This document shows, piece after piece, positions 42,094 to 49,916 of a stretch of 64,000 nucleotides of DNA. How positions within the stretch are numbered: position 1 is the stretch's first letter; the number at the start of each line of letters is the position of its first letter. Position numbers and translations under genes: made by a program. Source of the DNA: Comamonas piscis (lineage in GTDB: Bacteria; Pseudomonadota; Gammaproteobacteria; Burkholderiales; Burkholderiaceae_C); NCBI RefSeq assembly GCF_014109725.1, contig NZ_CP058554.1, forward strand, positions 1,984,001 through 2,048,000. The letters run 5' to 3'. The notes beneath the pieces are model-generated. The model was not told where the DNA came from. It searched no databases and saw only the letters and a program-made list of their open reading frames with translations.

Positions 42094-43197
42094 CTAACCT
42101 TTTTCGTCTGCGAACGCCATCAACTGCTCGGCAAGGCTGGGCTGGGCCCACAGACTGTTGCGCGCTACCTGCACACACTGGGCCCATTGCTGCAGCTCGG
42201 TCGCTGTGACTGCGGGCCAGGCCACCGCCCCGCCATCGGGCCCGGGAATGCCGTTCCAGGCTGCATGGGCCTGGCGCAGGCTGGCGGGGGCCTGCAGCCA
42301 GTCCAGAAAGGCGTCCAGCTTGGCATGGTGGGCGTTATCATCCTGCGGGTAGATATGCCAGACAAAGGGCTGGCCGGCCCAGAGGGCGCGCACCAGCGAA
42401 TCCTCGCCCCGTACAAAATTAAGGTCACTGGCCCAGAGCATCTCGTCAAATGCGGGCTGGCTGCAAGGAGCCAGCAGATGCACATGGGCGGCTAGGGGCT
42501 GCGGCAGCAGTTGCTGTACCAAGGCGGTGGCCCGGCCGGGGGTGACCAGCCATTGCGTACCGGGGCCGGCGCTGGCAAAGGCTTGCAAGAATGCCGGTGG
42601 CTCGTAGCAGAACAGCGAGAAAACCTGGTCGCTGTCTTGCAGGCCATGCTGCGCGCGCCAGGCACTGCGGCTAAAACCGGCCTGGCGCTGGGGCAGGTCC
42701 GCCTCGCGCAGCAGGCCGCCGGTGCCGCTGCTGAAACCGGGGTAGAAAAACCAGCGCGTGAGGCCAGCAGCGGGGCCGCTCATCAGCCGCGAAGGCAGGC
42801 GGTGGCAGCGTTCGACATAGTCTTCGGCAGAGAGGTATTCCAGATTGATCCAGACGCTCGGGCGCTGCTGTTGCGCGCGCTCGGCCAATGCATGCTGGAA
42901 AGCGGCCGGTATTTCGCAGCCAAAGGCTTCGATCACCACATCGCCCGCGCCGCCGGAAGGGGCTTGGCTGGGCCAGGCGTGGACCGTTACGCCGGGTGCC
43001 CCTTGGGGCGCCATCCACGCCAGCGCTTGGCCGTCATCCACCCACAAGCGCACCTGGCGGCCGCGCTGGGCCAGGTCGGCAGCCAGGCGCCAGCACACGC
43101 CGATATCGCCAAAGTTGTCGATCACCTGGCAAAAGATATCCCAGACCTGCGGGGGTGGGATGGGCGTGGCGGAGGGCAGGGTGGGAGCTTGGGGCAT
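42094..43197 (-). CDS. earP: EF-P arginine rhamnosyltransferase EarP
   Basis: 367 residues of the GT104 family. WDIFCQVIDNFGDIGVCWRL near the N-terminus contains the Asp and Asn-Phe-Gly-Asp of the active site. The second Rossmann half has LVRALWAGQPFVWHIYPQDD and NFVRGEDS. EarP transfers rhamnose from dTDP-rhamnose to Arg32 of EF-P. It precedes efp on the same strand and is divergent from a CoA-transferase gene. In this phylogenetic group the pair is essential for full EF-P function. Confidence 0.95.
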   Translation of the reverse strand: MPQAPTLPSATPIPPPQVWDIFCQVIDNFGDIGVCWRLAADLAQRGRQVRLWVDDGQALAWMAPQGAPGVTVHAWPSQAPSGGAGDVVIEAFGCEIPAAFQHALAERAQQQRPSVWINLEYLSAEDYVERCHRLPSRLMSGPAAGLTRWFFYPGFSSGTGGLLREADLPQRQAGFSRSAWRAQHGLQDSDQVFSLFCYEPPAFLQAFASAGPGTQWLVTPGRATALVQQLLPQPLAAHVHLLAPCSQPAFDEMLWASDLNFVRGEDSLVRALWAGQPFVWHIYPQDDNAHHAKLDAFLDWLQAPASLRQAHAAWNGIPGPDGGAVAWPAVTATELQQWAQCVQVARNSLWAQPSLAEQLMAFADEKG

Positions 43198-43290
43198 GAC
43201 CGGGCGATGATAGTGCAGTCCCGGGCGTCACTGCGCGGGCCGCACAGCTGCGCCACAATAGCCTTCAGTCGATCAATGATGGAGACAGAC

Positions 43291-44505
43291 ATGCACCCCA
43301 ACAATGCAACCCCCGGGCCCATGGCGCTGCAAGGCGTCAAGGTGGTCGAGATGGGTCAGCTGATTGCCGGGCCCTTTTGCGGCAAGACCTTGGGCGAATT
43401 TGGGGCCGAGGTGGTCAAGATCGAGGCCACGGGCGCAGGTGACCCGCTGCGCAACTGGCGCCTGCTGCAAGATGGCACATCGGTGTGGTGGCAGGTGCAG
43501 TCGCGCAACAAGCAATCGGTGGCACTGGATTTGCGCCAGAAAGAGGCGCAGGACCTTGCCCGCCAGCTGATTGCCGAGGCCGATGTGCTGGTGGAGAACT
43601 TTCGCCCCGGCACCCTGGAGGGCTGGGGCATGTCACCCGAGGAGCTGCATGCGATCAACCCGGGGTTGGTGATGCTGCGTATCTCCGGCTACGGGCAAAC
43701 CGGGCCGTACCGCGATCTGCCCGGCTTTGGCGTGATTGGCGAGGCCATGGGCGGCCTGCGCCATTTGACGGCCGAGCCCGGGCGGGTGCCGGTGCGTGTG
43801 GGGGTCTCGATAGGCGACACCTTGGCGGCGCTGCATGGCGTGATCGGCGTGATGATGGCGCTCTACCACCGCAAGGTGAATGGCGGCGCAGGTCAGGTGA
43901 TTGATGTGGCCTTGCATGAGGCGGTTTTCAATGTCATGGAAAGCCTGATCCCCGAGTACAGCGCCTTTGGCGCAGTGCGCGAGGCGGCGGGCAGCGCCTT
44001 GCCGGGCATTGCGCCGTCGAATGCCTACGCCTGCCAGGATGGCTGGGTGCTGGTGGCCGGCAATGGCGACAGCATCTTCAAGCGCTTGATGGACACCATT
44101 GGCCGGCCCGACCTGGGCCAGGCACCGGACCTGGCGGGCAATGCCGGCCGGGTGGCCCGCATTGAAGAGATCGATGCCGCCATCAGCGCCTGGACCCAGC
44201 CGCGCGCCATTGCGCAGGTGATGGATGCGCTGGCCGCAGCGCGCGTGCCGGCCGGCAAGGTCTACACCGCCAAGGATATCAGCGAAGACCCGCACTACCG
44301 TGCGCGCCAGATGATCCTGCCCCAAACCACGCGTGACGGCCACACGGTTGAGGTGCCGGGTATTGTGCCCAAGCTGTCGGCCACGCCGGGCACGATCCGC
44401 AGCAGCGCGCCGCATCTGGGCGATGACACCGATGTGGTGCTGCAAGGCCTGGGGCTGAGCGCCGCGCAGATTGCGGCGTTGCGTGAACGCGGCATTGTGC
44501 AGTGA
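43291..44505 (+). CDS. CaiB/BaiF family III CoA-transferase
   Basis: About 404 residues. GVKVVEMGQLIAGPFCGKTL, GADVVKIEA-like VVKIEATGAGDPLRNWR, LVENFRPGTLEGWGMSPEEL and GFGVIGEAMGGLRHLTAEPG carry the fold; the Asp equivalent of the formyl-CoA transferase active site lies in the last stretch. The substrate is unknown. Unlike the transferase at 31917 it has no dehydrogenase partner here. The ATG at 43291 has GGAG 6 bases upstream; 43279 is possible. A longer upstream frame overlaps earP and is a shadow. Confidence 0.88.
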   Translation: MHPNNATPGPMALQGVKVVEMGQLIAGPFCGKTLGEFGAEVVKIEATGAGDPLRNWRLLQDGTSVWWQVQSRNKQSVALDLRQKEAQDLARQLIAEADVLVENFRPGTLEGWGMSPEELHAINPGLVMLRISGYGQTGPYRDLPGFGVIGEAMGGLRHLTAEPGRVPVRVGVSIGDTLAALHGVIGVMMALYHRKVNGGAGQVIDVALHEAVFNVMESLIPEYSAFGAVREAAGSALPGIAPSNAYACQDGWVLVAGNGDSIFKRLMDTIGRPDLGQAPDLAGNAGRVARIEEIDAAISAWTQPRAIAQVMDALAAARVPAGKVYTAKDISEDPHYRARQMILPQTTRDGHTVEVPGIVPKLSATPGTIRSSAPHLGDDTDVVLQGLGLSAAQIAALRERGIVQ

Positions 44506-44565
44506 TGGTGCGTGGCTGATGGGTGGTTCGCTGCGGGCGGGCCCAACGCATAAGACAATAGCGCC

Positions 44566-46542
44566 ATGGTCACCCACGTGCATTCTTCCGAACTCCTTGC
44601 CCAGGTGGCTGGCTTGCCCGCCATGCCTGGCGTTTACCGCTATTTCGATGCCAGCGATGCGCTGCTGTATGTGGGCAAGGCCATTAACCTCAAGCGCCGG
44701 GTTGCGAGCTATTTCCAGAAAGACCATGGCGGCACCCGCATCGGCCACATGGTGGGCAAGATTGTGCGGCTGGAGACCACGGTGGTGCGCTCCGAGGCTG
44801 AGGCTCTGCTGCTGGAAAACAACCTCATCAAGACCCAGCACCCGAAGTACAACATTCTTTTTCGGGATGACAAGAGCTACCCATACCTGAAGATCACCGG
44901 CATGGCCATCCATGATGGTGACCTGCGCACGCCTCCCAGCCAGGCCTACCCGCGTGTGGCCTATTACCGGGGCGCAACTGACAAGCGCCAGCGCTACTTT
45001 GGCCCCTACCCCAATGCCTGGGCGGTGAAGGAAACCATCCTGCTGCTGCAAAAGGTGTTCCGTCTGCGCACCTGCGAAGACAGTATCTTCAGCAACCGCA
45101 CCCGCCCCTGCCTGCTGTACCAAATCAAGCGCTGCAGCGGCCCCTGTGTGGACCACATCAGCCCCGAGGACTATGCAGACGACGTGGCCCATGCCGAGGC
45201 CATGCTGCGCGGCGAGACCGACACGCTGCTCAAAACGCTGGAGTCGCGCATGATGGCGCACTCCGACAAGCTGGAGTTTGAGCAGGCCGCCGAGATCCGC
45301 AACCAGATCAAGGCACTGGCGAGCATGCTGCACCAGCAAAGCATCGAGACCATCGATGACCGCGATGTGGACATGCTTGCGGTGCAGGTGCAAGGCGGCA
45401 AGGCCTGTGTCAATCTGGCCATGGTGCGGGGTGGGCGGCATTTGGGCGATCGCGCTTACTTCCCGGTGCATGTGGAGGACAGCGCGGCTATCGCCAGCCT
45501 GGAAGAAGCCGAAGACCAGGAAGCTGGCCCGCCAGGCGTGGTGCTGCCTAAAAAGACGGTGGAGCAGCGCGTGCTGGAGGCCTTTGTGGCCCAGCACTAC
45601 TTGCAGGTGGCGCCGCCGCCGGTGCTGGTGGTGAGCGTTGCTTTGGAGCCCGCGCTGCTGGAGGCTTTGTCGCAGCAAACCGGCACCCGCATTGCGGCCG
45701 TGTCACAACCCCGTGAGGAACGCCGCGTGTGGCTGGAGATGGCGCAGAAAAATGCCCAGCTGCAGCTGGCCCGCTTGCTGGCCGAAGAGGGCTCGCAACA
45801 GGCGCGCACGCGTGCCTTGGTCGAAGCGCTGGACCTGCCTCAGGACGACATCGACCAGCTGACCATTGAGTGCTTTGACATCTCGCACACCGCCGGGGAG
45901 AACACGCAGGCCTCTTGCGTGGTGTTCCACCACCACAAGATGCAGAGCAGCGAGTACCGCCGCTACAAGATTGAAGGCATTACCGGCGGTGACGACTATG
46001 CCGCCATGCGCCAGGTGCTGACCCGTCGTTACAGCAAGGTGGCCGAGGCGCAGCGCGATGCCGGCGGTGCTGAGCTGAGCAAGGGCTCGGCCCGACTGCC
46101 CGATATCGTGCTGATTGACGGCGGTAAAGGCCAGGTGGGTGTCGCCCGCGAGGTGTTCACGGCGCTGGGCTTGGACCTGTCGCGCATTGTGGGCGTCGAA
46201 AAAGGCGAGGGCCGCAAAGTGGGTCTGGAGGAGCTGGTGTTCTGCGATGGGCGTGACAAGGTCTACCTGGGCCGCGACTCTGCCGCGCTGATGCTGGTGG
46301 CGCAAATCCGCGATGAGGCGCACCGCTTTGCGATCACCGGCATGCGCGCTGCGCGGGCCAAGGTGCGCGTGGGCGGCAGCCGGCTGGAGGACATCCCCGG
46401 CGTGGGGCCCAAAAAGCGGGCGCGCTTGCTGCAGCGCTTTGGTGGCGTGCGGGGAGTGGAAGACGCCGGCGTGGACGATCTGATGACCGTCGATGGCATC
46501 TCGGCTGCGTTGGCCCAGGACATCTACCGGGCCCTGCATTGA
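44566..46542 (+). CDS. uvrC: Excinuclease ABC subunit C
   Basis: 658 residues of nucleotide-excision repair endonuclease. The N-terminal GIY-YIG nuclease is MPGVYRYFDASDALLYVGKA with VASYFQK; a UvrB-binding UVR motif (LEFEQAAEIRNQIKAL) lies in the middle. The C-terminal RNase H-like nuclease (IECFDISHTAGENTQASCVV) is followed by tandem HhH (LEDIPGVGPKKRARLLQRFG). It is upstream of pgsA by 85 bases, the common uvrC-pgsA order of Proteobacteria. Confidence 0.97.
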   Translation: MVTHVHSSELLAQVAGLPAMPGVYRYFDASDALLYVGKAINLKRRVASYFQKDHGGTRIGHMVGKIVRLETTVVRSEAEALLLENNLIKTQHPKYNILFRDDKSYPYLKITGMAIHDGDLRTPPSQAYPRVAYYRGATDKRQRYFGPYPNAWAVKETILLLQKVFRLRTCEDSIFSNRTRPCLLYQIKRCSGPCVDHISPEDYADDVAHAEAMLRGETDTLLKTLESRMMAHSDKLEFEQAAEIRNQIKALASMLHQQSIETIDDRDVDMLAVQVQGGKACVNLAMVRGGRHLGDRAYFPVHVEDSAAIASLEEAEDQEAGPPGVVLPKKTVEQRVLEAFVAQHYLQVAPPPVLVVSVALEPALLEALSQQTGTRIAAVSQPREERRVWLEMAQKNAQLQLARLLAEEGSQQARTRALVEALDLPQDDIDQLTIECFDISHTAGENTQASCVVFHHHKMQSSEYRRYKIEGITGGDDYAAMRQVLTRRYSKVAEAQRDAGGAELSKGSARLPDIVLIDGGKGQVGVAREVFTALGLDLSRIVGVEKGEGRKVGLEELVFCDGRDKVYLGRDSAALMLVAQIRDEAHRFAITGMRAARAKVRVGGSRLEDIPGVGPKKRARLLQRFGGVRGVEDAGVDDLMTVDGISAALAQDIYRALH

Positions 46543-46627
46543 TGGGGATGTAGGGCCGCGCCGCAACGGTCGCGCAAGCAATAGGGCGGTTCACTGAATT
46601 TGCACGGTTGCGTGCCACAATAGCCGC

Positions 46628-47194
46628 ATGTTCTTTACGATCCCCACCATCATGACCTGGACGCGCATCGTCGCGATCCCGCTCATCATCGGCGTGTACT
46701 ACTCGCCTCTTGATATGGCCACCAAGAATTTGTGGGCCACCGTCATGTTCGTGGTGTTCGCCTTCACCGATTGGCTCGATGGCTTTCTGGCGCGCAAACT
46801 CAACCAGACCTCATCCTTTGGCGCCTTCCTCGATCCGGTCGCTGACAAGTTCCTGGTCTGTGCTTCGCTGCTGGTCTTGGTCTATCTGCAGCGGGCCGAT
46901 GTGTTTGTTGCGCTGATCATCATCGGCCGCGAGATTGCCATCTCGGCGCTGCGCGAATGGATGGCCCGCATCGGCGCCAGCAAAAGCGTGGCCGTACACA
47001 TGGTGGGCAAACTCAAGACCACCGTGCAAATGGTGGCGATTCCGTTTTTGCTCTATGACGGAAAAATCGCCGGAATCGATACCGGCATTTGGGGCACCTG
47101 GCTGATTTGGGGCGCCGCGGTGCTTACCGTTTGGTCCATGGTGTATTACCTGCAAAAGGCGCTTCCGGAGATCCGGGCTAGGGTTGACTCCTAG
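46628..47194 (+). CDS. pgsA: CDP-diacylglycerol-glycerol-3-phosphate 3-phosphatidyltransferase
   Basis: 188 residues with four to six membrane helices. The CDP-alcohol phosphotransferase motif D-x2-D-G-x2-A-R-x8-G-x3-D-x3-D is present from TDWLDGFLARKLN through GAFLDPVADK. It makes phosphatidylglycerophosphate, precursor of phosphatidylglycerol and cardiolipin. It follows uvrC closely. FTIPTIMTWTRIVAIPLIIG is the typical first helix. Confidence 0.95.
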   Translation: MFFTIPTIMTWTRIVAIPLIIGVYYSPLDMATKNLWATVMFVVFAFTDWLDGFLARKLNQTSSFGAFLDPVADKFLVCASLLVLVYLQRADVFVALIIIGREIAISALREWMARIGASKSVAVHMVGKLKTTVQMVAIPFLLYDGKIAGIDTGIWGTWLIWGAAVLTVWSMVYYLQKALPEIRARVDS

Positions 47195-47424
47195 TCCATC
47201 GCCCGGAGTTTGCGCTAGACTTCATCGCGTCTGTGCCTGCAAAAGGGGCTGCAAAGCCCGTCTTGCTTGGTTGTTGACCCGAGAAGTACAGGCTGACCGG
47301 TGAAAAAATGTGATTTTTTTGCTGGCGTGCCTGGAAATACCGTCTAGAATTCATCTCATTCCAGAGGCACTGGGGTCGAGATGAAAATTTCGTGCCAGTG
47401 GTGTTGTTTTTGAATCTGTGACAG

Positions 47425-47453
47425 TTGTACGCTGTGCAAACTGCTCATAATGG
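47425..47453 (+). promoter_or_regulatory. Probable sigma70 promoter of hupB
   Basis: TTGTAC (47425-47430) and TAATGG (47448-47453) are separated by 17 bases and lie about 48 bases before the HU start. The surrounding DNA is AT-rich compared with the genome average. Confidence 0.5.
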
Positions 47454-47500
47454 GACGAAACATACACTTCCTTAACTCTCTTGATGAATAGAGGCTGCTT

Positions 47501-47773
47501 GTGAATAAAACTGAACTCATTGAGCACATTGCTAACAATGCTGATATCTCCAAGGCTGCTGCCGCACGTGCGCTGGAGTCCACCATTGACGCAGTGAAGA
47601 AAACCTTGAAAAAAGGTGGTACAGTCTCTTTGGTAGGTTTTGGAACCTTTGCTGTTGGTAAGCGTGCAGCGCGTACCGGCCGTAACCCACGTACCGGCGA
47701 TGCCATCAAGATCAAGGCAGCCAAGGTGCCTAAGTTCCGTCCAGGCAAGGCATTGAAAGATGCGCTGAATTAA
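47501..47773 (+). CDS. hupB: DNA-binding protein HU
   Basis: 90 residues of the HU/IHF nucleoid proteins. MNKTELIEHIANNADISKAA is the N-terminal dimer helix region; KGGTVSLVGFGTFAVGKRAA and RTGRNPRTGDAIKIKAAK are the beta arm with its DNA-intercalating proline, and PKFRPGKALKDALN ends the fold. The start is GTG. tRNA-Val follows 16 bases later, probably on the same transcript. Confidence 0.96.
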   Translation: MNKTELIEHIANNADISKAAAARALESTIDAVKKTLKKGGTVSLVGFGTFAVGKRAARTGRNPRTGDAIKIKAAKVPKFRPGKALKDALN

Positions 47774-47789
47774 TTGAGGTTATCAGGTG

Positions 47790-47865
47790 GGGTGCTTAGC
47801 TCAGTTGGTAGAGCGGCGCCCTTACAAGGCGTAGGTCGGCGGTTCGACCCCGTCAGCACCCACCA
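47790..47865 (+). tRNA. tRNA-Val (anticodon UAC)
   Basis: Acceptor GGGTGCT pairs with AGCACCC. The D arm is GCTC-AGTTGGTA-GAGC, the anticodon loop CTTACAA gives TAC, and the T loop is TTCGACC. CCA is encoded. The gene lies right after hupB and ends with a terminator at 47885. Confidence 0.97.
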
Positions 47866-47884
47866 ATCCATAACCAAGAAAATA

Positions 47885-47917
47885 AACCCCTTAGAGTAAT
47901 CTAAGGGGTTTTTTCTT
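47885..47917 (+). terminator. Terminator of the hupB-tRNA-Val transcript
   Basis: AACCCCTTAGA pairs perfectly with TCTAAGGGGTT across GTAA and is followed by TTTTCTTT. Confidence 0.92.
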
Positions 47918-48250
47918 TGTCCGTTTGCTTTTTGACTACGGCCTATTCCGTCGCTTCAGAGCAGCGGTTGCGCTAGTTTGTGCCGTAATGGCGCCGATCT
48001 TCCTTTGATATCCCCGCTGGGGACCTTCTGCAAAACTTCCTGCCGTCGCCTGAGCGCTGGCTCGGGCGATCCCTTGCGTTGTCTTCCTTGCCCATAGCTA
48101 CGGCAGTGGACTGTAAAAGACGCCTTGCGTCTCATCAAGATCTGCGTTCATCCCGATTGGCGCGGGGTAGAGAATCCCTCGCGGAGGGGGCTATCTCGCG
48201 CTGAAAAGCTCTCCAAACAGGGTCGTCAGGTAAGCGATGGTGCTGCCCCT
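47918..48250. other. Gene-poor stretch, 333 bp
   Basis: Nothing with coding character is seen on either strand. Composition is near the genome average. It lies between the tRNA-Val terminator and the lipoprotein pair, DNA that seems to be inserted between hupB/tRNA-Val and ppiD. Confidence 0.4.
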
Positions 48251-48982
48251 TCAGTGTTTGGGCTGCGCTGATTTCGGGCTTTGCTCTTGCTGCGCTACCT
48301 CTAATGGTTGCGCTTGGTGCTTGGCGAGGTACCGGGCGCGCAGCGATTCCTCTGTTTGTTTGCAAACTTGCTGACTGACTAGTGTAAGTGAGGGGGTCAA
48401 TATGCAAACCCCTACTGAGTGGCGGAATGCCGAGGACTTTAGTTCGTCGAAATAGGCTATTTCGCCATCCCCATGCTGCACCGTATATCTGAACTGGTAC
48501 TGTGCAGTAGCGGGGCGGTCCATCGTAGAGCCAATGACGGCTCCCAGTAAGCCAATGGCTAAACCGGCACCTGCGGAGTAGCTGTTACCGCCTCGAAAGG
48601 CATGATCCAGATAGGCAGCACTTGCGACGGCACCGCCTAATGCCGCACCAGTATTTGTGCCTGCTGAGGATTGGTCTTGGCCCTGTGCATCGATGATCAG
48701 TCCATAGGCGTCGCTGGGCAAAACGCGCACGTCATAAACTTCTAAGATAGACACTCGCTCGCTCTCCCCCAACTGGCCCCACAGCTCCGCCTTGACCATG
48801 GCGGGTTTGCGCTGAACTTCAGTCACCCCGGAGTTGGTGGCTGGCTGGGTGGCCGCACTGAAGCCCAGCTCTGACGACTTCCCTGTGAATCTCGGCAGAT
48901 CTGGCGCGGAAGTGGTAACGCAGCCCGCCAACGCGGATGTTGCAGCAAGCAGTACGAGCTTACTTGGTAAATTTGATTGCAC
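48251..48982 (-). CDS. Lipoprotein with glycine-zipper segment
   Basis: 243 residues. The signal is LLAATSALAGC (lipid Cys21). VSILEVYDVRVLPSDAYGLI is an SH3-like or SlyB-like stretch. ALGGAVASAAYLDHAFRGG and AGLAIGLLGAVIGSTMD are Gly-rich zipper helices as in SlyB/Pcp-type envelope lipoproteins. C-terminal YQFRYTVQHGDGEIAYFDEL is a beta region, ending in a Gln-rich tail. No defined function. Its first 23 bases overlap the end of the upstream lipoprotein gene, so the two are translationally linked. Confidence 0.68.
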   Translation of the reverse strand: MQSNLPSKLVLLAATSALAGCVTTSAPDLPRFTGKSSELGFSAATQPATNSGVTEVQRKPAMVKAELWGQLGESERVSILEVYDVRVLPSDAYGLIIDAQGQDQSSAGTNTGAALGGAVASAAYLDHAFRGGNSYSAGAGLAIGLLGAVIGSTMDRPATAQYQFRYTVQHGDGEIAYFDELKSSAFRHSVGVCILTPSLTLVSQQVCKQTEESLRARYLAKHQAQPLEVAQQEQSPKSAQPKH

Positions 48983-49346
48983 GGCCTTTTCCCTCCAGCG
49001 TACCCCAGCTCACTCCGCTGATGCCGACGTTGCCGTATCGGATAAGAATCACGGCGTCTGCACCCAGTTCTGCACCTTGCTCGCGAAGCTTCTCGTTAAC
49101 CATCGCTGGCGTTGGGCTCGGGTGGAAGATCGTGGTCTTGTTTACATTCACAACGATGTCGCCCAACGGCTGGTATTTTCTATCCGGCATGTCCTGATCG
49201 CTGAGGATGATGTCTTGAGGATGTGTCTTTTCGCCGACCTTCAAGGTCGGCACATCACCATAATTCTGCTCAACCCTGGTTGAGGACCATGAAGCGCACC
49301 CAGTGAGGGTGACAGCAGCGAGGGCGGAAATCAGCAATTTTTTCAT
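48960..49346 (-). CDS. Small lipoprotein
   Basis: 128 residues. The signal is KKLLISALAAVTLTGC (lipid Cys17). The mature part (HPQDIILSDQDMPDRKYQPL, GDIVVNVNKTTIFH, REQGAELGADAVILIRYGNV) resembles small outer-membrane-type lipoproteins of the DUF4156/YbjQ-like type in which a conserved ALGADAVI motif occurs; no precise match is claimed. It is the first gene of an overlapping pair and lies beside a 520-base gene-free region. Confidence 0.65.
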   Translation of the reverse strand: MKKLLISALAAVTLTGCASWSSTRVEQNYGDVPTLKVGEKTHPQDIILSDQDMPDRKYQPLGDIVVNVNKTTIFHPSPTPAMVNEKLREQGAELGADAVILIRYGNVGISGVSWGTLEGKGRAIKFTK

Positions 49347-49867
49347 GTTTTACCTGTTAGTGAAGAAACATTTTATCAACAATAGCTTACATCATCTTAC
49401 TTATAAGCCGATGCTGCTCGTCTGCAGCTCAGGTTACAAATCTGCACGAAGGCGTGTCTGAGATGAAAGGCTGTTTGGCCGACTTCGCCCAGCCGGTGGC
49501 TCAGATTCGCCGCGCCACCATCGATGGAGTATCTTTATCTGCACTCTCCAGGATCTGGTGCAACGCTATGGCTGCCGAGTCCACGGTTCCCTATGCGGCG
49601 TGAAACCCATTGCGCGGTCCAAAAAGCCTGTAATCCCTCATGCACCCCCCTGCCGCCATAGGGAACAAAAACTCTTTCGCTGTACACTTACCGTTTCGAC
49701 GTATGTGCGCCGTGAAGACGCACGTATTACGCCCTATTTGACAGGGGTGGGTTGCCGTCGTGGTTGCTGTTGTATCTTGTTGATCCGTAAGGTTGAAGAG
49801 CCTTGCCAAGCCTAGATCGACGCTTCCGCTTCATGCGCAACCATCACCACCTTCTCAAAACCGAATC
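49347..49867. other. Gene-poor region with a large imperfect inverted repeat
   Basis: No credible gene. GTTCCCTATGCGGC (49586-49599) faces GCCGCCATAGGGAAC (49652-49666), pairing except for one bulged base across a 52-base loop. A terminator follows at 49868. The stretch may encode a structured RNA or be a decayed insertion. A TTGACA at 49738 has no matching -10. Confidence 0.4.
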
Positions 49868-49896
49868 AAGGCGAATGAGGGTTCGCCTTTTTTTTT
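49868..49896 (+). terminator. Terminator just upstream of ppiD
   Basis: AAGGCGAA (49868-49875) pairs with TTCGCCTT (49882-49889) and a run of nine T follows, ending about 20 bases before the ppiD ATG. Its source transcript is unknown, since no gene lies upstream on this strand back to tRNA-Val. Confidence 0.85.
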
Positions 49897-49916
49897 GTCC
49901 TCAGGAAAGTTAGACG

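Noticed and set aside
42511..43290. A long N-terminal extension of the CoA-transferase gene
   Set aside because: It overlaps earP on the other strand, and a good start with a ribosome site exists at 43291.
43633..45678. A 681-codon minus-strand frame
   Set aside because: Antisense to the CoA-transferase and uvrC genes; composition typical of a GC-skew shadow.
49464..49600. A short plus-strand frame beginning MKGCLADFAQPVAQ
   Set aside because: No ribosome site, no family and no neighbouring support; kept only as part of the gene-poor region.
49738..49780. Promoter at TTGACA
   Set aside because: No -10-like sequence at 16-18 bases.
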